64,000 nt of DNA from NCBI GenBank assembly GCA_036936605.1, contig JAUPFV010000003.1, forward strand, positions 78,166,273-78,230,272, written 5' to 3'. Numbering within the stretch: position 1 is the stretch's first letter; the number at the start of each line of letters is the position of its first letter. This stretch comes from Limnanthes douglasii subsp. nivea (Eukaryota; Streptophyta; Magnoliopsida; Brassicales; Limnanthaceae). Shown here piece by piece: positions 20,769 through 31,799 of this stretch. The translations under genes were made by a program, and so were the position numbers. The notes under the pieces are model-generated. The model was not told the origin of the DNA and searched no databases. It saw only the letters and a program-made list of their open reading frames with translations.

Positions 20769-23330
20769 TGGTTTATGCTCCCAAGCCTCGTTGAATTCCT
20801 GAGTGGCTGTTCATTAGCCAAAAATTCGAAGAGAAAGTTGCTGCCGGTACTTATATTGAGCCTCAACCCCAACCCCCGGTTACTACTTTCTACGGTGCCT
20901 GCCCCCATCGGAAAACTCCTCTGCCATCATAACCTTAGAAATTTCTTGATTCAACCAACATCTCAATCTTGAACCCCTCGAAACTATAAGTAAAGATAAT
21001 CATCACAAACATTCTTCTGGAAAGAGAAAAAGTCATCACAAAGATAAAAGAAACTCTCAAGAATGCAAACGAGTGAGAGAAACCCCTTCGGATACCCCAG
21101 AGCCAAATTTGACTCCAGTTTCAAGCCACCCTCTGGCAACTGGTGCCTCTGGATCAAGCTTGCCAGCCACCCCTTCGATAACAGGGCAAGGAAGTCCTCG
21201 ATGCTCCCCTTCCAGAACTACAATTACCGACGAGGATATATAATCATTTCAAAAGAAATCCTTGGAAAATAAAGGGAAAGCCAAAGTCTTGGAAAACCCT
21301 GAGACAGAAACACATCAAATTCCGACGGTCGAGAAAGGGATAGCTACAACTCCTCTAGCAATTTCTGAAGAGCAAGCTCGAAGGATTTCCCCTAAATCCA
21401 AGGGTAATATTGCTCTTCCTTTGGAACTTGATGCTATTGTGGGCAATAACATCCGAGGAATCGAAAACAAGCACTTAGTTGCACTTCATCACATCTCTTA
21501 CAAATACTTCTCGCCTTCGGAGGAAACCATGCTAAGGACTCGATGGTACATCCCCTCGTATATTAACATCAGATTCCCCTCAGAAGGTGAGACTATTTTA
21601 TTTGTTAAGGATAACGAATTTAATTGTCTATACGGAGATCATGAACTGGGGATTGAGATATCCCTTAGACCCATTCTTCATCGAATATTTTGCCAAGATC
21701 GATCTCTGCCCCTCCCAAGCTGGCCCAAACATGTGGTTCACACTCATGGCATGTATTATGGCTTCGAGGATCTCTGGCAATGAATTCTCCTTAGAAGAGC
21801 TCATCGGATTATCTGGCCTAGCAAAGAATCCATTTTTCCCGTTTTATTCGCTGACCTTTGGTCGAGATCAAAAAATAGCGAAGGACCTACTCGAGGCCGA
21901 TAGGAAATGGAGGCAACAATTCCTCTTCTTCTCTAGAAACTGGGAGACAGGTTCTGATTCAACCCCTTCGAATCCACACAAAATTTCTCTTGTGTGGACT
22001 AACATATGTAAGTCTTTTCAACCCTCATTTTTACATTCCTCGAATAATCATTTAACAACTCACCATTTGAGCTTTTGCACAACTATGACTGGGATTTCGA
22101 AGCCCTACGCTGACTACATGGAAAGTGCCACCACAATATCTACGAAGCTTAGTGAATGGGCCAAGGAGAACTGGGAAAAGAAATTCCACCTCTGCTTTAT
22201 GAATAATAACTTAGCCAAAATTCAACTTTGGAGGCTGAATCCCCTCGACAGACTAACTATGAAGGAATTGATGACTCCTCCTTCTCAGCAAGAAGTGTTT
22301 GACCGAGTAGAAAAGAAAGACACCATCATCTATCTTCTGAAGCGCTCCCGAGCTAAAAGCCACTTAGACGATTTCGAAGAGGAAGCATCGATCAAAGACC
22401 TTCAATCAGACTCTGAAGGATTAGCTGTTAACCAAGAGCCAATTTATTCGTCAAATACTGTAACACCCATCACAATTTCCCCTCCAAGAAAATCTGTCCA
22501 GCCCATCAAGAAAAAGATTCCAAGAAAAAAGAAAATAAGAAAGTTATTTTAGAACCCATCCAAGAGATATCCTAGGACACTAAAGCACAAGATGATGTCC
22601 GGAAAATCTCCGAAGGAATTAGGGCCCAAATTGTGGCAGAAGAAACCAATTATCCCCTCACCCAAACTTCAAGTCCATCTCCAACTGACAATTTTCCAAG
22701 ACTAGCACCGCTCCCATTTCCTCGAAGCGATCCTCCTCAAAATATTGATCATATTATTCTAACTGGTGAGTCCTCGAATTTTGACTCGACAGTAATAGGT
22801 TCTCCTTCTAGCTCTTTCGAAATTCCTCAGGGAGATGAATTTTCGCTAAGTGTTCGGAACTTACTGCATGCCTCTGTCAACATGGGAAGAAAAATGCAAC
22901 ATATGGAAGATTGTAAAAACCACTACAAGTTGAAGGCCTCCCTTGCTTCCGCACAACTTGAAGAGATTAAGAAACAACACTCCACACTTGAAGGTCAAGC
23001 TGATGCAATTTTTGAAAAATTGTCTGTCTCGGAGAACTATGTCCTTCTCCTCGAAAAATGTTGTCAGGAAGAAAGGGATCTCTACCACAAAAAACTGAAG
23101 CTCAAGAAAGACTTCTTACTGAACTTAAAAAAGCTCACCAAATTGCAACAACAGGATTCAAGGATTGTCTTGCTGATTTCGAGCGCATTATAGAGGAAAA
23201 GAAAAATCTAGTAAAGACAATTGCAGATTTTCCTCAGCAGATAGAAGCTGAAAAGGAGGCAGCTGTGAATGCTTATGCAGCAAAGTGCGTGGACAAATTT
23301 AATGCTCGAGATGCTACTACCCGAGCATGA
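20769..23330 (+). pseudogene. Antisense ORF of the Tat-type element (gypsy-type transposase-like domain)
   Basis: Several overlapping + strand frames form one broken gene of about 800 codons located between integrase and 3' LTR. It starts MVYAPKPR at 20769 and meets a stop after eight codons. The frames 21262-21783 and 21587-22552 overlap, showing a frameshift. They carry PLDPFFIEYFAKIDLCPSQ and a FSLEELIGLSGLAKN block, which resemble the putative gypsy-type transposon domain (Pfam Transposase_28). A stop at 22552 is followed by coiled-coil-like frames 22633-23193 and 23058-23330, rich in Glu, Lys and Leu. Antisense genes at this position are known in Tat-clade elements such as Grande; their role is unknown. 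Confidence 0.7.
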
Positions 23331-24001
23331 CTGATCACCCAAATTCACTCAGAATATCTTGAATTTGACTTAAGCAGTTTTTGGAAGCTCGTCTCCCCCG
23401 AACTTTGTCCACCTAACATAGTTGTGAGTGACAGTGAGACATCAGATTCCAAGGAGAGTGACTCCTCCAAAAACTCTGAGTAACACTGACTTTGCATAGT
23501 TTTTTGGTATAAGCCCTTGTCAACTTTCAAGGCAATTTTTGTAATGGTAGCAACATGTTCCGAAGAACATTTATTTTGAGTTTCCTTGTATACCATTATG
23601 TGTAATATCAATCTTATAATCTTTAACTTCACACTTGGTATGAAAATGATTGTATGTCAACTTGCGTTGAATAAATGAATCACTTTATGCCAACTTTAAT
23701 TGGTCACAATAATCATTGTATGCTGCTTTAAGGAAGACTTATAAAATGTGATAACTATTAACCTAGTAGTCCAACCACAGCTTGTATCTTAGAAAGAATA
23801 ATTCGAGGCAAAAAATCAAATGTATTGATCAGCTGATAATGACACCTCGTTAAAACCTTCCTGTGCCTAACAGGGTAGGAAAGAGTGTGCCTTCGCTATT
23901 TTTGTTAACCTGAAAATAAACATTACATGCCAAATTCTTCACTCTCATTCCAAATACAACTTTAAATGCTCTATGTTCCATGGGTGCTTAAGATGTCTCC
24001 C
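23331..24001. other. Non-coding spacer inside the Tat-type element
   Basis: Lies between the 3' end of the antisense ORF and the 3' end of integrase, where the two convergent coding regions meet. No further frame of note; probably holds terminators for both transcripts. Confidence 0.5.
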
Positions 24002-24940
24002 TTATTTGTCTTTTAACTCATACGTTCCCTGTTTTACTTTTTCTGTTACTTCATAAGGGCCCTCCCAATTCGGTCCCAATTTTCCAAGGCTTTTCTCCTT
24101 AGTGTGAAGGAAAACGTTTTGTAATACCTTGTCCCCCACCTTAAAATTTATTTGCTTGACCATCGAAGCATACCTGCTCCTCATTAATGTTTGATAATGT
24201 AAGGACTTTAGTTGCGCACGTCGTCTTTTTTCCTCCACCAAATCTAACTTCATAGCCCTGCTTTGATCATTCAAATCCTCTACATAAGCTGTCACGCGGT
24301 AAGATGAGAAAAAAATTTGCAAGGGGACAATCGCGTCCATTCCATACACTAAATAAAATGGAGATGTTGCAGTTGAAGTTCGAGGCGTTGTTCTGTAAGC
24401 CCATAGTACTTCCTGTAAGTAATCTAGCCACTTTCCAGCCTTGCCTTCCAAGTTCTTTTTTAATCCATCCAAAATCGTTCGATTAGTCACCTCCACCTGA
24501 CCATTGGCTTGCGGATGAAACGGAGCAGGAAAACATTGTTGTATGCCCCTAGAAGCGCAAAAGCTCTTAAACTCCTTGTTATCGAACTGAGGTTCATTAT
24601 CCGTTTTAATTATTATCGGGACCCCAAAACGATAACAAATGTTTGAAACGAAAAACTTAATAACATCTTTTACTTTCGTTCCTGCCAAAGGTTCTGCTTT
24701 CACCCACTTAGAAAAATAGTCAACTGCTACTATTATCGTTTGCCTTCCACCAGACGCCATTGGTAAGGGTCCAACTAAATCAATACCCCACATATCGAAT
24801 GACACTGCTTCAGAAACACTTTCTAGTAGCACCCCTGGCTTATGTATTATATTGGTGTATCGTTGACTTGTGTCACATCGTTTTACCAACTCTTTCGCAT
24901 CATCGGAAATAGTCGGCCAGTAATAACCAGCCAAAAACAC
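24002..24940 (-). pseudogene. Gypsy integrase
   Basis: Integrase inserts the cDNA into the genome. The 312-residue frame contains WGIDLVGPLP (first catalytic Asp), IIKTDNEPQF (second Asp) and a PFHPQANGQVEVTNRTI block (catalytic Glu), the D,D-35-E core. A C-terminal region with KVGDKVLQ and LGPNWEGPYEV is typical of gypsy integrases. The N-terminal HHCC zinc finger is damaged: KRCDTSQRY has Ser where the second Cys is expected. The frame is otherwise long and open, the best preserved part of pol. Confidence 0.85.
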
Positions 24941-25009
24941 TTGTCGAATTAATGCTTTATATCCACAATGGGTCGACCCTTCCCCGTCATGCAGCTTTGA
25001 TAGGAAAAA

Positions 25010-25809
25010 TTACGACTCGTCCTTAGCCAAACACCTAACTAATGGTCTACTCAAATATTTCTTATATAAGGCTCCTCCCAAAATGATATAACCGTGAGAT
25101 TTAAAACTGATTCTCCTGGCCTCAGATTTTTCTGCAGGTAAGATATCCTTTTCCAAAAAGTCCACAATTTCTGACCTCCAATCACTTGTGACCACATTAC
25201 TTACTTCCTCCACGTTCATCGAACGCTCCATACCGCTTGTAACCAGAGGGTGCTCCTGAATTATGACCCATGGATGGCCTTCTGTTCGCGAGACTGTCGC
25301 TAAGGAATCAAGTATTAGATTTGCCTCACTTCGAACATGCTCATACTGAACTTCATCAAAATTTAAAACCAAGTCCTTCAATACTTTCAAATACTTGACT
25401 AATTGATCATTTCTTGCCACTAACTCTCCCATAGCTTAGTTTATCACCAATAGTGAATCATTGATCAATTTAACCTTTCTAGCTCCACACACTTGTGCCA
25501 ACCTTAACCCTGCTAATGATGCCTCATACTCTGCCTCGTTATTAGTTGCTTTAAAACCGAAACGAATAGCTTGAAACATGGCCATCCCATCCGGGAAATT
25601 AGATGGACTCCAGCACCACTTCCAGAAACATTCGACCCCCCATCCGCCCGAACCAACCATTCTGTCTTACCTGACTGGACAACAATCTCCATGTCTGATC
25701 TTTCTGAATAGAATTCAACCAAGAAATTAGCTAGATTCTGAGCTTTTATTTCCGTTCGAGGCTCAAATGTTATGTCAAAATCTCCCAGCTCAACTGACCA
25801 TTTTGTCAT
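25010..25809 (-). pseudogene. Archaeal-type second RNase H (aRNH) and linker
   Basis: Three frames read in order. 25809-25513 has WSVELGDFDITFEPRTEIKA then WLVRADGGSN (first Asp). 25660-25436 has ATNNEAEYEASLAGLRLA (Glu) and LINDSLLVIN (Asp). 25432-25010 has SEANLILDSLATVSR (last Asp). This second RNase H after the retroviral-type one is diagnostic of Tat/Ogre-related elements. A frameshift at about 25513-25660 and a stop at about 25435 break it. Confidence 0.8.
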
Positions 25810-25830
25810 TCTTCCAGATATATCTGGCTT

Positions 25831-26115
25831 CTACAACAAACCTTTTAGGGGAAATGTTGTTCGAACTATTACAGGGTGGGCTTGAAAGTCCGGTCTCATT
25901 TTCCGAGTAGCTGTTACCAGGGCCAAAGCTAATTTTTCCAACTTGAGATACTGTTTCTCCGCATCTAGCAAACTTTTGCTGACATAATAAATCGGTTTTA
26001 ACACATCAACCTCTTCCCGGAGTAATACTGCATTGACTGCAAAATCTGATACCGCTACATAAACGATCAACTTTTCTCCCATCAAAGGTTTACAAAGTAT
26101 CTCTAGGGATGTCAA
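25831..26115 (-). pseudogene. Gypsy RNase H domain
   Basis: The frame contains KLIVYVAVSDFAVNAVLLRE, then PIYYVSKSLLDAEKQYLKLE and LALALVTATRKMRPDFQAH, the conserved RT-associated RNase H region of gypsy pol. It follows RT after a short broken interval. Confidence 0.8.
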
Positions 26116-26393
26116 ATACTATTGAATCTGGCGAAACGCTGCTGAACATTCCTCGGTCCAATTAAATTGTCTAGCATTTCTCAACACTTTAAAGAAAGGC
26201 GCACATGTATCCGATGACGAGAAATAAACATATTCAATGTTGTCAATCTTCCTGTGAGAATCTGAACTTCCTTAATATTCCGAGGTGGAGTCATAATTGT
26301 CAAAGAATTTACCTGCTCTAGATCAACTTCGATACCCCTTTCACTTATCATGTAGCCAAGAAACTTCCCCGACCGTACTCCAAAAATGAACTT

Positions 26394-27074
26394 TTATGGA
26401 TTTAACTTCAAATTGACTTTATTCAAATTATTAAAAGTTTCCTCCAAGTCAGAGAAATGATCTTCATCCTCTAAACTCTTTACCAACATATCATCGATAT
26501 AAGCTTCTACATTTCGGCCAATTTTATCCTCAAAGGTTTTGTTTACCAAACGCTGATAAGTCTCCCCCGCATTTTTCAGGCCAAACAGCATGACCTTATA
26601 ACAGTATATTACTCTCCTAGTGATAAATAATGTGCTTTCTTCATCTATTGCATCTAATCTGATCTAATTATATCCTGAATAAGCATCCATGAAAGACAAT
26701 AACCGATTACTCGAAGTAGAATCCACTAACTGATCAATTCGAGGTACCGGAAAAGGATCCTTCGGACAAGCTCTATTCAGATCCGTGAAATCCACGCACA
26801 TCCTCCACTTACCATTCTTTTTCCTGACTAAAACTGGATTCGAGGCCCATACAGGATATTGCGACTCTCGAATATGACCCATGCTTAATAATCGCTCAAC
26901 TTCCGAAAGAATAATTGTAGACTTTTCATGAGAAACTGGTCTTCTTTTCTGTACAATAAGTCGAACATCATGTCGTACTGCGAGTCTGTGACAAATTATC
27001 TCTGGAGGTACTCCCATAACATCCTCAGCACACCGATCAAACATATTTAATTTTGTCGACAAAAACGCAATCAA
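26394..27074 (-). pseudogene. Gypsy reverse transcriptase
   Basis: The frame 27074-26664 holds KKNGKWRMCVDFTDLNRACP and FPVPRIDQLVD, ending FMDAYSGYN at a stop. The frame 26591-26394 has LFGLKNAGETYQRLVNKTF and EAYIDDMLVKS with an intact YIDD catalytic box. The interval between the two frames is interrupted by a stop and frameshift, so no full enzyme is made. Confidence 0.85.
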
Positions 27075-27228
27075 TTTTTCTCTAAACTCAAAGAAAGCTT
27101 TACTCCTATTTTCAAAAAAAATCCCTCTTCAAACTTATGTTCCTCGTGATCATCATCCGGAACCAGAAATTCGGGGCCTCCCTCGGATCATCACGGGGAG
27201 TGATTTCCGAGGAAGTCCCATTTAACTG

Positions 27229-27762
27229 CTACGCTTTTTCCGATGCTCCTCCCCGAACTCCTTTCGAGGATAAAGCTATCTGATAACACTTTCGGGCCAT
27301 CTTTTGGCTGCTCCTGATCTTCCCTATATTGTTCCCTACCACATATTTCAAGCATTGATGCACTGTCGAGATAACACCATGCATCCTGGACAGCCAAGAC
27401 CGGCCCAAAATTGCATTGTACGAAGTTGGTGCATCTACGACTATAAACAAAACTTCAACTTCCTTTTTGAACGGCTCACGACCGTGCTCCACCACACACT
27501 GAAACTCTCCCACGACTATTGTTGTTGCTCCTGTAAAACCCACTATAGTTCTGTCGGACCGTCGTATAACAGGCGGGTCAGAAATTCTCCTGTAGGTACT
27601 CATAAACAAAATATTCGTAGAATTTCCCGTATCAATAAGTATCTTCTGAACTTGGTCACCGGCTATTCCCGCATCAATAATCACCACAGCTTCATGCGGG
27701 CCTGCCACATTCCTCACGTCATCATCGTTAAAACATATGATAGGGGAGGGCAAGTGATGCAT
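27229..27762 (-). pseudogene. Gypsy aspartic protease region
   Basis: 177-residue frame with VQKILIDTGNSTNILF, the aspartic-protease active site (DTG), and YNAILGRSWLSRMHGVIST, typical for plant gypsy proteases. It would cut Gag-Pol. It overlaps the zinc-knuckle frame (28231-27714) in different phase, showing a frameshift. Confidence 0.8.
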
Positions 27763-28231
27763 CTGTGCTGAACCCCTGCTTCAATATGTGTAGTCAGATT
27801 TATCATATGCCTTTTCCGCGAACTATTGGAGTTTCCTGCAATGGTATCCCCTCCGAAAATAGCTAACGACTCAAAAAAAGCACATAAGTCGTTTACTTTC
27901 CCCCTTGGAATAATTTCCTCTACAATGTTCACATTATTTCTCCCTTTCTTGGGATCCAGATACTTTGCTGCAATATCAAAAGTATCAACCTTTTCAGAAA
28001 TCACCATTGTTGTGTCAGCATTCTTTGGAACATCCTCCACTTCAACATTTTCTGGGAATGCTTTTTCACGAATTCTAATAATATTCCATTTTCAATTAAA
28101 GCGTGCACCTCTTTTTTCAAAGAGATGCACTCCTTGGTGTCATGCCCGATATCCTCATGGTACTTACAGAACTTGTTAGCATTTCTGTTTTCCCTCGGAG
28201 TTTGAATAGGAAAAGGTTTTCTGAACTGCAC
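27714..28231 (-). pseudogene. Gag zinc-knuckle region
   Basis: Contains FCKYHEDIGHDTKECISLKK, the C-x2-H...H-x4-C type nucleic-acid-binding knuckle found in Tat-type Gag. Frames 28231-28001 and 28040-27714 overlap, indicating a frameshift. Confidence 0.7.
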
Positions 28232-28324
28232 TATTGACCTTGCCTTGTCAAATATCGTAGCTTCATTTTTTGTTAACTCAGAAAAATAATCCGGACAAAT
28301 CCATTTATTCGAAATAGGCCTCGC

Positions 28325-29719
28325 TCATTGGTTATAGCTCAGTTGATTACTATAATTTTGCTGGTTCGTTCTCGGCCTCTGCGGATACTGACCCACAGCC
28401 TTGGCTTGAACATTAATACGAGGCACTTGATTACTAGACTCGGACCTTTGAAACTGATTCTGATCACTTGATCCTTTTTCTGATTCCTGGGTCTCCTCCA
28501 TCAAAATTATTTTCTCAACTTGATCCAATAATACCCCAAAAGTCATCGCCTGACTCTCTGCTACCGTATCCTTTAAAAGTCTGGGGAGAAGCCCCATCCT
28601 GAATGCCGTCAACGCCACAGAATCTTTACAATACTCCATATCTGTTTTCATTTTCACAAATCGATTGGTGTAATTCTTCTCACTCTCCCCAACTTTTTGC
28701 ATACAGTAGATTATCGTGTCTCCATAGGCTTGAAATTTTTTACTCCCCACAAAGTGTTGTCTAAAGATATTCCAGAACATTTCAAAATTCTTTATCGAGC
28801 CTTGTGGAAGCTGGTTGTACCACTTTGAGGCCACCCCTTTGAAGGTCTGAGAAAACACTCTACATAGCAGTTTATCATCGCCATCGAAATTGATCATAAT
28901 TTTTTTGAATTGCTAGATGTGATTGTCAGGATCCTGCGTCCCATCGAACTTTTCTAGCTTCGAAATATCAAAGTGCTTCGAGAGGTTTCCTGCTAGAATT
29001 TCCAAAGATAAATGAGAAGCTCTCCAATTATGACCAGTCATGTATACATTAGCTCTTAAATTTTCATGGTTCGGAAAATAGAGCCCCTCCTCGGAAGGCA
29101 AAGTGTAGTGATGCTGCCACTCTGAATTCCGCTGGTCGACATTCTGATTCCCAAAAGGAAAATTCATTTGGTCATAACCTTGTTCATTAGCATGAGCACG
29201 ATAATTCTTTTCCCGCGGAGATTTCCTCTCCAAACTCCTTCCCCTTCGGTGCTCCACACGTTTTCTGCCATGTCTTTTCTTTCGATAACTCCTCCTCGGA
29301 GACGATTATGGTGAACTATAGCGAGAATAATCAATCGACTCAGAGGATTCCAAGTGACGTTTTCCTTTCTTCCTCGAAGAATATCGTTCATGCCCTCTAT
29401 ATCGGTCCTCTCTGCTCCTTGGACGAAAGTCAGCTTCATGCTTATCTTTTCCGAAATCCTGCTCTCGTCTAATCTGAGAACGAAGATTTTCCTGGACAGT
29501 TTCTTTTCCTGCCCTTAATTTTTTGATCTCCAATAGTAATTCATTTCTTCGAGCCAACAAAACCGATTCGTCAAAGACTTCCTCGGCGCGCTGGCCTCCA
29601 TGTGCCTCGTGCTCCATATACTTTCGATAAGTGTCCCCAACATAATTCTCCTCACAGTTGATAATAAAATCATCCCCCTGCTCTTCCATAATTCCGCTAA
29701 GATTAGGAACGATTTCCAA
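28325..29719 (-). pseudogene. Gag, broken by stops
   Basis: Gag forms the virus-like particle. Three pieces: 29719-29306 (Glu/Arg-rich N terminus), 29257-28913 (ending KFDGTQDPDNHI at a stop) and 28897-28325. The last carries the retrotransposon gag domain, with FSQTFKGVASKWYNQLPQGS and an FRQHFVGSKK block. In-frame stops separate the pieces. The same blocks are recognisable in the second gypsy element at 52455-52680. Confidence 0.8.
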
Positions 29720-29747
29720 AAAGCAACTATCGTCAGGACAATCTTCG

Positions 29748-29766
29748 TTCCCACAGACGACGCCAA
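29748..29766 (-). other. Primer-binding site of the Tat-type element
   Basis: Minus strand ttggcgtcgtctgtgggaa abuts the 5' LTR. It resembles the tggcgccgtctgtggg box at this place in many Tat-type elements, with one change. I do not assign the tRNA. Confidence 0.6.
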
Positions 29767-30090
29767 TGATAAATTAAGAGTTTGCTCGAGGGTAATTTTG
29801 TGTAAAACGAATATCTGGAGGACTAAACTGTTATAACCAATTCTTTATAATGATACTTTTTAGAGAGAGAAAATAGTATTATATTAATCAACCCGCTTTA
29901 TCAACTCGTGTGGGGTCTTTTTATAGTACAATAACGGGCCCCATACACTTTAATTCCCAATTATTACATATTTATCCCCTATATCTTACCACTTATTCAT
30001 AATGGATACTTTTATAATACATTTTCAATCCTTTCCTCGTAAAAACTTTTCTTTCCAATTTCCCCTTATGTCTTTTATTCTCCCTTATCA
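29767..30090 (-). repeat. 5' LTR of the Tat-type element
   Basis: 324 bp, TG...CA. Minus-strand ctataaaaag (29926-29917) is the promoter TATA. One copy of the agagagagaaaat unit is present here, versus three in the other LTR. Confidence 0.9.
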
Positions 30091-30570
30091 CTAATCACCA
30101 TTAGACTATCATTTACCTGGGAAGCATTGGCTTGGGGAACATTTGAAATAACTCCAATTCCGGTAACTAACTTCTAGTTCGAGCCTTTGGCTGCTGCAGA
30201 CTATCTGACAAGTTAATCCTTGCTCTTCTTTTATGGATATGTCTTCTTTCTTATTGCAGATATTTCTCTAGGATCTATGTTATTATTGCAGATGTTTCCA
30301 TCAAGCTGCATATGCAGTATCTTGGGATTGCATCACAGCTTTATTGATTATGATCTTCAAATCTACATTAATCCTACAAATATTAGCTCTTTCATCTCTC
30401 ATGTTAAAAAAATTAATCTATTAAATTCAATTTATTTAACTAATCTATCATGACAAGCAATAGCTCGACCATGGTTTTCTTTTCAATTTGCAGACCAAGA
30501 AGGGAAAGTGACTCTAGGTAATTCATAAAGATGAATGATGAAATCAATGGATCAATGATGCTTCGCTCTG

Positions 30571-31408
30571 GAATTAGCTTTATGAGAGTTTATTTCTCTG
30601 TATTTTAGAGGAATCCATCTCAGTTCCTCCCCTATCTAATTGAGCTTCCTCTTTTTATTTCCTAATCGAAAGATTTGAAGTTGTTCAAGATAGGGTTCTC
30701 TGAGGAGTGCATCTCCGTAATCCTGTAATCTGATCTCTTTTCTTGCATCAATCAATAGTGTTGATTAGCTTATTTATTGATAAACTTTGGTTCATTAATT
30801 TTAGAGTTTGAACTACCGGCTAATTCCTTCTCAAAATCGTATGGTTGTTGAATTTGACTCATCTAGTCTTTCGATCTATGATGAGGGAATGTCTCTCTGC
30901 AATCCTTGATACTGAATGATGCTAAATTAGTCTTGGGATCTCTGGAATAGAAAGGCTATTCTTCAATTGTCGTGATCTTTCCAGGTTTTTCTTGTTGCAG
31001 AGACTTGTCTTTGGTTCTTCCCTCGTTCTCTCTCAATCAGTATAGACTCTAAAGGCTCAAGCTATAGTTCCTGGATGCCTCTTGATTGTTGTAATCGCCT
31101 TCTGGATTCATTGAAATTCTAAAGATAGAATTAATGAAATTAGCTTTCTGAGAGTTCAACTCATTGTATTTTAAAGTAATCCATCATGTTTATCCCTAAT
31201 CTATTTTAGCTCCTCTTTCTATTGCGTTAATCAGAATATTTGAAGATGTTCAAGATACGGTTCACTGGGTAGTGCATCTCCGTAATCCTAGAGTTTGTTC
31301 TCTCTTCCTACATCAATCAATAAAGTTTATTAGCCTTAATTTCGATAAAAGTTGATTCATTCATACTTTAGTGTTGATTACCTACTAATTTCTTCTCGAA
31401 ATCGTACC
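30571..31408 (+). repeat. Imperfect tandem duplication in the LINE copy 3 3' UTR
   Basis: 30571-30842 and 31138-31408 align end to end (shared blocks include agtgcatctccgtaatcct and tgcatcaatcaata-like text) with spacing of about 567 bp. No coding sequence; probable tandem repeats in the LINE 3' UTR. Confidence 0.75.
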
Positions 31409-31799
31409 TTTGATGGGATTGCCCGCTGATTGGTTGGATTGTTCTTTTTGAGCTGCAATTGATGAATTGTTTTGGGCTTTTGACTCTCTTGAAGATTTAT
31501 CTTGATTCTTGTATATTAATGGAGCTAGTTGATTTTTTGGTCGCTCAGTAGTATGGAGTTCGCTAGAAGAGATGACTCGTGCTAGAGTTTCAAAGTTTGG
31601 GTAGTCAATTATGGTTCTCTATCGCTCCGGGTTTGTTTTGGTGATAGGTAGGTTTCCCTCTGGTCCATAAACTTTAATCTTGAATGGTTTTTCCAATTAA
31701 AGAACCAGTTTATGCTTTAGGCCCCGAGTGTTTTATCTTTTGCGTTTAACTTCTACAAGTGCTTTAATTGTTTGTAACTCGATTCACATTGAATTTTAT

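Larger units (their letters stand above)
19704..30090 (-). mobile_element. Ty3/gypsy retrotransposon, Tat type, with two LTRs
   Basis: A 10.4-kb element flanked by a perfect 5-bp duplication, ctaat (19699-19703 and 30091-30095). Pol is on the minus strand, so the 5' LTR is 30090-29767 and the 3' LTR is 20078-19704. Order: primer site, gag, zinc knuckle, protease, RT, RNase H, second (archaeal-type) RNase H, integrase. Then, between integrase and 3' LTR, an antisense ORF lies on the + strand. Dual RNase H and the antisense gene are features of the Tat clade. The LTRs differ at roughly 18 sites in about 320 aligned bases by my count, plus a 51-bp length difference. Gag and pol contain several stops and frameshifts, so the copy is not autonomous. 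Confidence 0.9.
14690..31790 (+). mobile_element. L1-type LINE, copy 3 (split by a gypsy element)
   Basis: The best preserved LINE here, on the + strand. ORF1 starts before 15194. The endonuclease begins near 16116. RT spans about 17156-18429, a cysteine/histidine connecting region 18430-19080, and RNase H 19102-19703. The Tat-type gypsy element (19704-30090) has inserted at the very end of ORF2. LINE sequence resumes at 30091 with a probable 3' UTR to about 31790. Several stops and frameshifts make it inactive. The 5' and 3' limits are approximate and no poly(A) tail is evident. Confidence 0.75.
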
